Source: Paenibacillus sp. FSL H7-0326
GTDB taxonomy: Bacteria; Bacillota; Bacilli; Paenibacillales; Paenibacillaceae
Assembly (NCBI RefSeq): GCF_001955535.1
Contig: NZ_MPVN01000009.1
Location: forward strand, 42,676 to 106,675
Direction of reading: 5' to 3'
Length of the DNA stretch: 64,000 nt
Numbering within the stretch: position 1 is the first letter of the stretch; each line of letters opens with the position of its first letter. Under the pieces are notes generated by a model. That model was not told where the DNA came from. It worked only from the letters and a program-made list of their open reading frames with translations, and did no database searches. Both the position numbers and the translations under genes were made by a program. Positions 51,056 through 59,364 of this stretch are shown one piece after another.

Positions 51056-52060
51056 TTATTTTACTTTTGTTTTGAAATGTGAGGGCCACTTATTAATCAT
51101 AAAATGCTGATAAACCGGTAGTAAATTATTATACAAAGAAAAATCAATTGGTCTTTTATAAGCAATGTACTGATACAAACTAAAAAGTAAAAGAACTTGT
51201 TTCCAGTATTCAGGTAAATCCAGTTTTTCAATGTCTAAGCTTGACATTTTAATTTGATCTTTTCTTAATAAAGATTCGTATTTCAATACAGTTTCAATCG
51301 ATGGCCAATTATTTATAGAAGGCATTTTAGGAAATTCAAACTCAGGCTTCATTTTTTGTGGGTCAGATTTGGCTTCCTGGAGTACTTTTTCAGTCCATTC
51401 ATTATCAGGTTGATAGACATGGATGGATCCGACATTATGGAAATATTCTCCTAATTCTAGGTTGAGCTCTTTTGCCATTAATTCTTGAATAAAAGTAAAA
51501 GAAAAAAGATCACTTATGATTCCACGAAAAGCATCATTTGCACGCATAAAAGATGCCATATACAGTCTATTTTCTCTTACAAAAAATTGTAGTCCTAATG
51601 TGCACGAAACATCTATATTGTCTGATACCACAAGTTCAGTCGCATCAAAGATCTGCATAAATGCTCTCTTGGAATCAGTATCTTCATATGTCAATAAATC
51701 TTTTATTTGTTTCCATTGATTCACCTTGGCATTCCCAAATTCAAATATTTTCGGTCCATACGCTGTACCTGTTAATGTCTTTCCGTTCATAGAGTATTCA
51801 GGCATTTTCTTGTTATAGTAACCAATAAAATCAAGACTATTATCCGCGGATAAGTACCATAACACTTCAGCAAAATTGAAAACAATATTCGTTTTTCGGC
51901 TTGCTAAATAACACACACGTTCTACAGGATTTTTAATACTCAAGTGATGGTTGAGCTTCTCACGGCTATGATTGCCGCGCGGTGCATTAAAAAATTGTGG
52001 GTTGTGATAGGTTTCATATAATGTATCTATATAAGCTTCATGAAAATTTTTGTAATGCAT
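51056..52060 (-). CDS. bcmA: Thymidylate-synthase-like CMP hydroxymethylase (BcmA/MilA-like)
   Basis: 334 residues of the thymidylate synthase fold. The nucleophilic Cys lies in DNIDVSCTLGLQFFV (Cys about 160), and RANDAFRGIISDLFSFT aligns with the substrate-binding region. The Asn that selects uracil in thymidylate synthase is replaced by Asp (in SDLFSFT), the change seen in cytosine-specific hydroxymethylases (dCMP hydroxymethylase, MilA). The expected reaction is CMP + methylene-tetrahydrofolate to 5-hydroxymethyl-CMP. It lies second in the TPP-riboswitch operon. Confidence 0.8.
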   Translation of the reverse strand: MHYKNFHEAYIDTLYETYHNPQFFNAPRGNHSREKLNHHLSIKNPVERVCYLASRKTNIVFNFAEVLWYLSADNSLDFIGYYNKKMPEYSMNGKTLTGTAYGPKIFEFGNAKVNQWKQIKDLLTYEDTDSKRAFMQIFDATELVVSDNIDVSCTLGLQFFVRENRLYMASFMRANDAFRGIISDLFSFTFIQELMAKELNLELGEYFHNVGSIHVYQPDNEWTEKVLQEAKSDPQKMKPEFEFPKMPSINNWPSIETVLKYESLLRKDQIKMSSLDIEKLDLPEYWKQVLLLFSLYQYIAYKRPIDFSLYNNLLPVYQHFMINKWPSHFKTKVK

Positions 52061-52072
52061 ATGTATCTCCTC

Positions 52073-52528
52073 CTATACAAATTGTAGATACAATTTTTCG
52101 AGTTGGTTTAAATAATCTTCCTCTTTTTGAAAACGGATAAAAGTTACATTAGCGACAGTACCAAGACCCTTTATTAAAAAAGCATAGTCTTTTCCTTCTT
52201 CTAATAATAGAATAATAGGTTTGTTCAAAGCTGAAGCCCACCCAATTTCAATATGCGTACCAGGAGAAGCTGGTGATCCCGGGAAGGCGACAAAAAGATC
52301 GCACGTACTGATTTCTTTGAAATCTATTTCTGTACATTCTTCAGGTGTCATGAAATCTTTCCCCCAACTTTCACGCTTATGTGCATTATGGACTGAAAAA
52401 CCTTTTGTTTCAAAAAAAGATATAAGATTTAACAACTTTTGTTTTTCATGGTTTTCCATTATTCCTGTTTTTGAATCAACCAAACTTTTAAAGGGACCTG
52501 CTAGAAACATTTTTTTACTTTGACTCAT
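52073..52528 (-). CDS. bcmB: Hydroxymethyl-CMP N-glycosidase (BcmB/MilB-like)
   Basis: 151 residues of the nucleoside 2-deoxyribosyltransferase fold: MFLAGPFKSL (about 7-16), DFKEISTCDLFVAFPG, and SPGTHIEIGWASALNKPIIL, whose Glu is the expected nucleophile/catalytic residue. MilB-type members split hydroxymethyl-CMP to free 5-hydroxymethylcytosine. It is the first gene after the TPP riboswitch, with ribosome site AGGAGTG, and ends 13 bp before the hydroxymethylase start. Confidence 0.8.
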   Translation of the reverse strand: MSQSKKMFLAGPFKSLVDSKTGIMENHEKQKLLNLISFFETKGFSVHNAHKRESWGKDFMTPEECTEIDFKEISTCDLFVAFPGSPASPGTHIEIGWASALNKPIILLLEEGKDYAFLIKGLGTVANVTFIRFQKEEDYLNQLEKLYLQFV

Positions 52529-52553
52529 TCCTTATCACTCCTAATAAAAAATT

Positions 52554-52585
52554 AAAAACCACTTCAATTCGGAAGTGGTTTTTAT
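52554..52585 (-). terminator. Riboswitch-controlled terminator
   Basis: AACCACTTC / GAAGTGGTT hairpin followed by T-rich sequence on the minus strand. It lies between the TPP aptamer and the first operon gene, so ligand binding would favour early termination. Confidence 0.85.
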
Positions 52586-52621
52586 TAACGACAGCATTTA
52601 ATAAAATAAATTTATTTATTA

Positions 52622-52722
52622 ACGCTTTTCACACTTCCCTACGCTGGTATAAACCAGATCAGGTTCAAAGAGTTAAAGACTTTTAGCCTTTTCTCAGCTT
52701 TTAACACAAAAGCACCCCTAGT
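52622..52722 (-). promoter_or_regulatory. TPP riboswitch (THI element)
   Basis: Read on the minus strand, this has the conserved THI-box segments in order: GGGGTGC, CTGAGA, then TTTGAACCTGATCTGGTT, TACCAGCGTAGGGAAGTG. This is a complete TPP aptamer. It should turn off the downstream antivitamin operon when thiamine pyrophosphate is plentiful. Confidence 0.95.
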
Positions 52723-52801
52723 AATTTTTATTTTGTTGTAAAAGTATTTGGTAATGTTTAACACTATTTAAAGCGTAACATAAATATCTTGAATAGTCTA
52801 T

Positions 52802-52925
52802 AAGTTCCGATATCCTTTTTGGGAACGGAACTTCAAGGGAATTTAATAGATTATTGTTTGATATAGTCAATTTAGATATACTGTTATTTTAATAATAGTT
52901 CCGATACTCACCATTATCGGAACTT
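52802..52925. other. Candidate internal resolution site of the transposon
   Basis: Two inverted-repeat units: AAGTTCCGATA ... GGAACGGAACTT (52802-52832) and AGTTCCGATA ... TATCGGAACT (52897-52924). They lie directly before the transposase gene. Tn4430-like elements with a TnpI tyrosine recombinase have such paired binding sites upstream of tnpA. This is a prediction by position and pattern. Confidence 0.6.
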
Positions 52926-52943
52926 TTTATAGGAGGAGATGTT

Positions 52944-55907
52944 TTGAAAAGAAATTGGGAATTGGACGAGTTAATTGATTACTTCACCTTAATGCCCGAT
53001 GAATTAAAAATGATCCAAACGAAAAGAGGAGATACAAAACTAGGGTTTGCTATATTGTTTAAATTCTTTCAATATGAAGCAAGATTTCCATATCACAAAA
53101 ATGAAATACCTAAATCATTAATTCACTATTTAGCAAAACAATTATTTTTGAATCCAGATGTTTTTGAACAGTATGATTGGTCTGGAAGAACCATAAGCTA
53201 TCATCGAACAGAGATACGTAATTATTTTGGCTTTCGAGAAGTTGAAAAACAGGATATAGACGAAATGGTTGATTGGCTCTGCAAATCTGTTCTATATCAT
53301 AATCATGAACCGAACTTTGTAGAAGTTCAAGTTTACAAAAGGTTCCGCGAACTTGGAATTGAGCCCCCTACCACTGATCGGATGGAACGTCTCATTCATT
53401 CTGCTGTAAATTCTTATGAGCAACGTTTTTTTAATGCTACGTATAATAAACTATCAAAACCAACATTAACAAAGCTAGATTCACTGATTGAAAGTATAGC
53501 AGATATGGAAGACACCACTGAAGACAGTTCACCTACAGACAGTCTTTCTTTTAATGAATTAAAATCTGATCCTGGACGGGTCGGTTTAGATACAGTCTTT
53601 AAAGAACTGCAAAAGCTACGTACGATTCGCCAACTTAATCTACCTCATGATCTATTTAAAGAAATTCCACCTAAGATTATTAGGAAGTATCGCCAACGAA
53701 CAGCAACTGAGGATATTAGTGCATTAAGAAGACACCCTGAGCCAATTCGTTATACGCTGCTTTCTTCCTTCTTTTGGCTTAGAAATATGGAGATCACAGA
53801 CAACCTGATTGAACTTTTAATCCAAATCATCCATCGAATCAATGTAAGAGCCGAAAGGAAAGTAGAAAAAGAGATATTAAATGACCTACGTCGCGTAAGT
53901 GGCAAAACTTCGATCCTATTAAATATGGCTGAACAAGCTTTGAGCAATCCTGATGGAATTATAAAAGAGGTATTATATCCTGTTGTAAGCGAACAAACGT
54001 TAAAAGATTTAGTAAAAGAAATTAAACATACAGGACCAGCATACAGAGAAAAGGTACATACGGTAATACGTTCATCTTATAGCACGCATTACCGTCGTAT
54101 GGTCCCTCCTATTTTAAACACGTTAACGTTTTGTTCTAATAATGAAGTTCACCGTCCTGTCATTAATGCTTTAGATCTAATTAAATCCTATTCGGATTCT
54201 GGTATGCATTATTTTCCTGCAACAGAGGACATCCCAATAGATGGTGTTATTCGCTCAGTATGGAGGAGCCTAATTATTGAAAAAGATGACAATGGTGATG
54301 AGAGAATTAATCGCATTAATTATGAAATCAGTGCATTACAATCCTTACGAGATAGGCTCCGTTGTAAGGAAATATGGGTAGAAGGTTCTGACCGTTATCG
54401 AAATCCGGATGAAGATTTACCACAAGACTTTGAAGAAAGGCGGGAAGAGAATTATAAAGCGTTAAACAAACCTCTAGATGCTGAAATATTTGAGGAGAAT
54501 ATTAAAAGTGAAATGATACGGGCTTTAGAAAAACTAAACAATAGAATACCAAAAAATCCAAGTGTACGAATCACTACGAAAGGAAACGGATGGATCTCCG
54601 TTTCACCGTATGAACCGTTACCAGAACCAATGAACTTATCACGTCTTAAAGGTGAAGTTATGAAACGGTGGCCAATGACGAGTTTACTAGATATATTGAA
54701 AGAAACGGACTTAAGAGTAAATTTTACAGATCAACTGAAAACCGTTGGCAACAGAGAAGTTCTTGATCGAAAAACGCTTCAAAAAAGACTGATCCTCGCT
54801 TTATATGGGTTAGGGACAAATGCAGGTCTTAAAAGGGTTTCAGCTGGAGAACACGGCGTACGTTACAACGATTTATTATATGTGCGTAAAAAATTTATAC
54901 ACAAAGATAATTTACGAAATGCAATTGCAGAAGTCGTTAATGCAATTTTGCAAAGTAAAACAGATGAAATATGGGGAGAAGGAACAACAGCATGTGCATC
55001 TGATTCTAAAAAATTTGGAGCATGGGATCAAAACTTGATGACCGAATGGCATATAAGGTACCGTGGCCGCGGTGTTATGATCTATTGGCATGTGTCAAAA
55101 AAATCAACTTGTATATATTCTCAGTTGAAATCTTGTTCATCCTCTGAAGTTGCATCAATGATTGAAGGATTACTTCGCCACTGTACGGATATGGATGTAC
55201 AAAAAAACTATGTAGATACACATGGCCAAAGTGAAGTTGCTTTTGCATTTTGTCATTTATTGGGCTTTCAGTTAATGCCCCGGTTAAAATCGATACACAG
55301 TCAAAAATTATATCGACCAGATGTAGGAATGACTGATTCCTTCCCAAATCTACAACCGGTATTGACTAGACCGATTAACTGGGAGTTGATCAGGCAGCAA
55401 TACGATCAAATGGTTAAATACGCAACAGCACTTCGATTGGGAACGGCAGAAACGGAAGCGATTCTGAAACGTTTTACCAGAAATAATATGAAACACCCTA
55501 CTTATCAAGCTCTTAGTGAGCTGGGAAAAGCAATTAAGACCATATTCCTTTGTGAGTACCTTGATTCAGAGGAAATGAGAAGAGAAATACATGAGGGGCT
55601 AAATGTTGTAGAAAACTGGAACTCTGCGAACAGCTTTATCTTTTATGGAAAAGGTGGAGAAATAGCGACAAACCGACTGGAGGATCAAGAAATAGCCGTT
55701 TTGTCTCTTCATTTACTTCAAAATTGTCTAGTATACATTAACACATTAATGCTTCAAAATGTATTATCGGACAAGACCTGGTTTGATAAGATGACACCTG
55801 AAGACTTCCGGGCATTAACGCCATTGATTTACACCCATATTAATCCCTATGGAACTTTTAAATTAGACATGACCGAAAGAATAAGATTAGAGGGTGATTC
55901 TGCATGA
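52944..55907 (+). CDS. tnpA: Tn3-family transposase
   Basis: 987 residues, full Tn3-transposase length. An N-terminal DUF4158-type region (WELDELIDYFTLMPDELKMI) is followed by the C-terminal DDE region including CASDSKKFGAWDQNLMTEWH (about 680) and VDTHGQSEVAFAFCHLLGF (about 755), and later WNSANSFIFYGKGGE, typical of the family's DDE catalytic core. Ribosome site AGGAGGAG. It catalyses replicative transposition, giving cointegrates and 5-bp target copies, as seen here. It overlaps the recombinase gene by 4 bases. Confidence 0.92.
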   Translation: MKRNWELDELIDYFTLMPDELKMIQTKRGDTKLGFAILFKFFQYEARFPYHKNEIPKSLIHYLAKQLFLNPDVFEQYDWSGRTISYHRTEIRNYFGFREVEKQDIDEMVDWLCKSVLYHNHEPNFVEVQVYKRFRELGIEPPTTDRMERLIHSAVNSYEQRFFNATYNKLSKPTLTKLDSLIESIADMEDTTEDSSPTDSLSFNELKSDPGRVGLDTVFKELQKLRTIRQLNLPHDLFKEIPPKIIRKYRQRTATEDISALRRHPEPIRYTLLSSFFWLRNMEITDNLIELLIQIIHRINVRAERKVEKEILNDLRRVSGKTSILLNMAEQALSNPDGIIKEVLYPVVSEQTLKDLVKEIKHTGPAYREKVHTVIRSSYSTHYRRMVPPILNTLTFCSNNEVHRPVINALDLIKSYSDSGMHYFPATEDIPIDGVIRSVWRSLIIEKDDNGDERINRINYEISALQSLRDRLRCKEIWVEGSDRYRNPDEDLPQDFEERREENYKALNKPLDAEIFEENIKSEMIRALEKLNNRIPKNPSVRITTKGNGWISVSPYEPLPEPMNLSRLKGEVMKRWPMTSLLDILKETDLRVNFTDQLKTVGNREVLDRKTLQKRLILALYGLGTNAGLKRVSAGEHGVRYNDLLYVRKKFIHKDNLRNAIAEVVNAILQSKTDEIWGEGTTACASDSKKFGAWDQNLMTEWHIRYRGRGVMIYWHVSKKSTCIYSQLKSCSSSEVASMIEGLLRHCTDMDVQKNYVDTHGQSEVAFAFCHLLGFQLMPRLKSIHSQKLYRPDVGMTDSFPNLQPVLTRPINWELIRQQYDQMVKYATALRLGTAETEAILKRFTRNNMKHPTYQALSELGKAIKTIFLCEYLDSEEMRREIHEGLNVVENWNSANSFIFYGKGGEIATNRLEDQEIAVLSLHLLQNCLVYINTLMLQNVLSDKTWFDKMTPEDFRALTPLIYTHINPYGTFKLDMTERIRLEGDSA

Positions 55908-56611
55908 GTTTAAACAGAACTCCAGCCAAGAAAAAAGCGAAAGAACTTACTAAATATCTTAGAAGCGAACGACCGGACTATGATTATCTAAAGAAAGTCT
56001 TTCAACATTTACGAGAAGAATTAGAAGTAGAAATACCAAAAAAATCAGAAAAACTTCCTTATGTCCCAACAGAAGAGGAGTTAAGACGTTATTATGAGGT
56101 TATCTGGAAAGCGAAAAGCTTTCAAGACATGATGATTGTTAGAACTCTTCTCTACACTGGAGTAAGGGTAAGCGAATTAATAAATATTAAACTGTCTGAA
56201 GTGGACTTTGACAGATGTCAAATCCGGATTAACCAAGGAAAGGGGAAGAAGGACAGAATCGTCCCTTTCCCAAATTCCTTTAAAGAGTTGTTGGCGATGC
56301 ATTGCGCAAATATGGAAAATAAACATGCTGTTTATCTTTTTGAATCTTCTTGGAATAAAAAATACACGGATCGGGGTATCCGTAAAATATTAGCTAAGTA
56401 TTCTGAAAAGGCTGGTTTATCCCAATCATTGTCTCCCCATAAGCTACGCCACTTTTTGCTAACTTGGCTAAAAAAGCAAGGTGTGGACGATGCGCTAATT
56501 CAACCCTATTCAGGCCACAAGAGCAGAAAGTCACTCGAGGTTTACTCTAGATTGGCAATTGAGGAAGCACAAAATGAATATAATGAAGTCATTAATAAAT
56601 TCCCAATTTAA
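55904..56611 (+). CDS. Tyrosine-recombinase resolvase of the transposon (TnpI-type)
   Basis: 235 residues, short for the family. Catalytic residues: Arg in YTGVRVSELINIK (about 86), His-x-x-Arg in SPHKLRHFLLTWL, His in SGHKSRKSLEV and the Tyr nucleophile in EVYSRLAIEE. It overlaps tnpA (ATGA) and ends 5 bp before the right inverted repeat. It probably resolves cointegrates at the paired repeats upstream of tnpA, replacing the serine resolvase of classical Tn3. A closely related C-terminus is encoded at the right edge of the window. Confidence 0.85.
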   Translation: MSLNRTPAKKKAKELTKYLRSERPDYDYLKKVFQHLREELEVEIPKKSEKLPYVPTEEELRRYYEVIWKAKSFQDMMIVRTLLYTGVRVSELINIKLSEVDFDRCQIRINQGKGKKDRIVPFPNSFKELLAMHCANMENKHAVYLFESSWNKKYTDRGIRKILAKYSEKAGLSQSLSPHKLRHFLLTWLKKQGVDDALIQPYSGHKSRKSLEVYSRLAIEEAQNEYNEVINKFPI

Positions 56612-56616
56612 TACAT

Positions 56617-56654
56617 CTTATTGCGGGTAATGACAGCTACGCTGTTGTTACCCC
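56617..56654 (-). repeat. Right terminal inverted repeat of Tn3 element
   Basis: On the minus strand it begins GGGGTAACAACAGCGTAGCT, the partner of the left repeat at 43294. It is followed by the TTCTT target copy at 56655-56659. Confidence 0.9.
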
Positions 56655-57321
56655 TTCTTCCTAATTTAGCAATTAAATATCCGTGTTCAAATACAACATT
56701 TTGTCTTGCCCTTTTTTTGAGTTCTGTTTCTTTTACGGAGCTACCGTGATCGCAAGGAGTGTAGAGAACAACTCCAAATCCTACGTCGGAATACTTTTCA
56801 ATTTTTTCTATTATAGTCTTGCCTTCACTTGGCTGTTCGTGAAGTATGATTGGAGTAATATTTAATTTAGTCAGAAATCTTTCTACTTCCAATTTCACAA
56901 GATTATCATGACCATGAACGATGAAAACTTTAGTTTTATCCAGAGTATCGTTTTGTTTCGTTAAATCTGTCTTGTTGTCTAAGTTGATACGCTGCTTTGC
57001 AATTTGCAAAAACTTATAAGTCTCATCTTTCACATGACTGGGATCATTAAGTACATGTTCTCTAGTTGTTGGAATGTAGAATCCATCATAACTTCTTTTT
57101 TGATTTTCTGAATCGATGTGGCTAACTATAGAATAACTAGAGAGTTTAACAGCGAAGCGTGTGATTCTACTTTGTTGCAATGAATAACCATCTACATAAA
57201 ATGTTTCATTATTGAGATAAGGAATAACTATATTTTCAACAAGCGATTCCTGGTCTTGAATATCAACTTCGTATATAGGCTGATTATGGTCACTAGTATG
57301 AATAATTAAATGATAGAACAA
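56655..57321 (-). pseudogene. 5' part of a TIR-like (CAP12/Pycsar-type) nucleotide-binding gene
   Basis: It encodes ~220 residues: an N-terminal unknown domain (1-120) and the TIR-like domain with TKVFIVHGHDNLVKLEVERF (about 129-148) and the catalytic-type Glu in NVVFEHGYLIAKLGR (about 207-221). The transposon breaks it at GR; in the present sequence a stop follows inside the transposon repeat. The missing C-terminus is at 43128. Such proteins are NAD-cleaving or nucleotide-sensing antiphage effectors, so the insertion has probably inactivated a defence gene. Confidence 0.8.
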
Positions 57322-57455
57322 TTCGATTTAACCTCCAATATGATTTTTTATTTATTTTCAGTATATACTGAAATGATTGTATAAAAGAAGTCAGTCAATT
57401 TATAAATAAATACGATTAAAGGTTGTTCAAATAGGAAATGGACTGATCGGAGAAA

Positions 57456-57489
57456 GAGGAAAATCGTCATTTGCATGACGATTTTCCTC
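57456..57489. terminator. Perfect 15-bp hairpin in divergent region
   Basis: GAGGAAAATCGTCAT / ATGACGATTTTCCTC with a 4-base loop, between the divergent TIR-like and 57786 genes. It may be a terminator for a leader RNA or a protein-binding dyad. The rest of 57322-57690 shows nothing else I can name. Confidence 0.45.
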
Positions 57490-57697
57490 TAGCTGTTTTT
57501 ATACCGGTTTATATTGGCTGTGCTACTTCTAGTATATTCGCAAATAATACTATATATTCATTCCACAAGAATCATTTTAACACTTTGTATATATCTGTTT
57601 CAGCTAAATGATCTCCTCGTCACATAAAGACTAACCTTCCGGTAAGAAGTCTCCCAATCTAACCACAAAGAAACAATATATTAAACCTCTAATTATA

Positions 57698-57756
57698 TTG
57701 CATACACACTATGTATATGTTATAATATTCCTATATAAAACAAGGAAACCACCACA
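57698..57756 (+). promoter_or_regulatory. Promoter and GAAACCACCACA leader, copy 3
   Basis: -35 TTGCAT and -10 TATAAT (57721) with a 17-base spacer, then GAAACCACCACA at 57745-57756. The layout is the same as in front of parM. Confidence 0.65.
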
Positions 57757-57785
57757 TTCCAAGTAGCTATAGGAGGAATTACAGT

Positions 57786-59255
57786 ATGAAAAATCAATAT
57801 GATGTAACAGTTGAAGAATTAGGTTTACAGGTTTATTCGGATCGTAAAGGGACATGGAGACCAGGTACCCTTCGTCGAACAATTACAAAGGGTGGGGGCC
57901 TCTCATATAGCTTAACTCTTTACTTTACGGCCAATGTCGAAGTACTGGCTAAAGCGAAAGATTATGAAGTAGTGGGGTTCGTTTATGTCTTTGCTAATCC
58001 TAATATCAATCAACTTAAATCCAATATTAAATCCGCTGTTGGGTATATACCTGAGCCATCCACTGTGGAACGGATTTTCAGCTATATTACGGCGCTTCAG
58101 AGGGCTTATCAGAAGGAAGATGAATATTATGCTGCTCAAGATAAGGAAGAGGCTCAGAAGGTTCTAGAAAGGCTTGAAGAGACTTGCATTAAAAGAATAC
58201 AAGATGGGCAGATGCAAGATAATCCAAGATTCGCTAGAAATTATCCTATTTATCAGCTCTACCTTACCAAGGATGAACAAGTTCAAGCTGCAGAAGCACA
58301 AAAGATCTTAAATGAAAGTGCTTATGAGACACTATATTGCTCCACCAGTCATGAAGGGCATCTATACCAATTTAATCGGAAGATCCAAACACGGTCTATT
58401 GAATGGGAGCGTAAGGAAGAACAGAGAAAGAAGCAAGAATTAGAGAAGAAGCTGCTGGAACAGTTAGAGGTGAATGTTGAACTTCGAAGAGTTGTCTCAT
58501 TGATGCTAGATACACAAAAGGAGATCCGGACTTCCGACTTTGAAATAGAACTTACACATCGATTGTTTGGTTATACATCAAACTTTGATGATTACCGGAA
58601 ACATGTACCGAAGCGGATTCAGCTGCTCGAAGGTTTTGGTATTAATTCAAATTCTGCCAGAACTCTCCTCTATTTAGGTCAAAAGTACATTGACCAAGGA
58701 GGGATCTTACCTCCAGCGAAGAGTGAATACGAAAGAGATTGTGATCGAATGTACTACGGTGACACTGTTCATGATGGTTTCAACAATATAAAAATCGGAA
58801 AGATCGGACACAAGTACATCTATTCTGATTACAGTTGGAAGGGACTTAGAGCAAACTATAGGCAATACAATTACATAAAACCTGTTAAGGATCCAAACAT
58901 GCTTTACGAATACATTTATAATGAGTGCTGCCGTTTAAATAATTGCAAATTCATACCGGATGCGCCTTTTCTATCTTTGGAAGCTGTTATTGAACGTATT
59001 CATCAAAAATGTAAGAGCTCTTCCCGAATGCTAAATAGATATGAGGAGCGGATATCTAAAGAATCCGATCCTTTAGCAAAGGAAATGCTAATCAAGTTTA
59101 AAGATGGTTTTGAATGCCTGGTTCTTAAAGAGCAAATGGAGAACCTGAAGGCTATTCCTTCGAAACATGCAGCTGAAGCATTGAAAGAAGCGGAGAAGAG
59201 GTATAACCAGATACAAGCGTCCCATGGTTTTGAATTTAGAAGTCTAGCTTCATAA
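57786..59255 (+). CDS. Large helical hypothetical protein (489 aa)
   Basis: Family not recognised. Residues about 100-240 are strongly charged and helical (ERKEEQRKKQELEKKLLEQL), likely a coiled coil. The C-terminal half has Cys and aromatic-rich segments (MYYGDTVHDGFNNIKIGKIG). It has ribosome site ATAGGAGG, a strong promoter and the same leader motif as parM. A plasmid-maintenance or transfer role is therefore plausible. It ends at a hairpin. Confidence 0.55.
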   Translation: MKNQYDVTVEELGLQVYSDRKGTWRPGTLRRTITKGGGLSYSLTLYFTANVEVLAKAKDYEVVGFVYVFANPNINQLKSNIKSAVGYIPEPSTVERIFSYITALQRAYQKEDEYYAAQDKEEAQKVLERLEETCIKRIQDGQMQDNPRFARNYPIYQLYLTKDEQVQAAEAQKILNESAYETLYCSTSHEGHLYQFNRKIQTRSIEWERKEEQRKKQELEKKLLEQLEVNVELRRVVSLMLDTQKEIRTSDFEIELTHRLFGYTSNFDDYRKHVPKRIQLLEGFGINSNSARTLLYLGQKYIDQGGILPPAKSEYERDCDRMYYGDTVHDGFNNIKIGKIGHKYIYSDYSWKGLRANYRQYNYIKPVKDPNMLYEYIYNECCRLNNCKFIPDAPFLSLEAVIERIHQKCKSSSRMLNRYEERISKESDPLAKEMLIKFKDGFECLVLKEQMENLKAIPSKHAAEALKEAEKRYNQIQASHGFEFRSLAS

Positions 59256-59263
59256 GACAAGTA

Positions 59264-59293
59264 GTTGCGGATCTTCTACCGAAGATCCGCAAC
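59264..59293 (+). terminator. Hairpin terminator after the 489-residue gene
   Basis: A perfect 13-bp stem (GTTGCGGATCTTC / GAAGATCCGCAAC) with a 4-base loop, 9 bp after the stop. No T-run, so the efficiency is uncertain. Confidence 0.6.
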
Positions 59294-59364
59294 TTAACTA
59301 CAATCATGCATCTAGTTACCGATATATAGTATTATCCGGGAAACAGGTAAGGAGATAAAAAATC

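Larger units (their letters stand above)
43294..56654. mobile_element. Tn3-family transposon carrying a bacimethrin-type operon
   Basis: A 13,361-bp element bounded by near-identical 38-bp inverted repeats beginning GGGGTA and flanked by TTCTT duplications (43289-43293 and 56655-56659). It contains a Tn3 transposase, a tyrosine-recombinase resolvase and a candidate resolution site. Its cargo is a four-gene operon under a TPP riboswitch, plus a later IS66/manganese-catalase insertion. Without that insertion it would be about 7.9 kb. It is inserted in a TIR-like gene. Confidence 0.9.

Noticed and set aside
51056..52060. Ordinary thymidylate synthase
   Set aside because: The substrate-binding Asn is replaced by Asp and the gene sits in a TPP-riboswitch operon with an N-glycosidase and methyltransferase; a housekeeping role does not fit.
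52073..52528. Ordinary nucleoside 2-deoxyribosyltransferase for nucleoside salvage
   Set aside because: Pairing with the hydroxymethylase and the riboswitch points to a MilB/BcmB-type hydrolase; salvage remains a weaker alternative.
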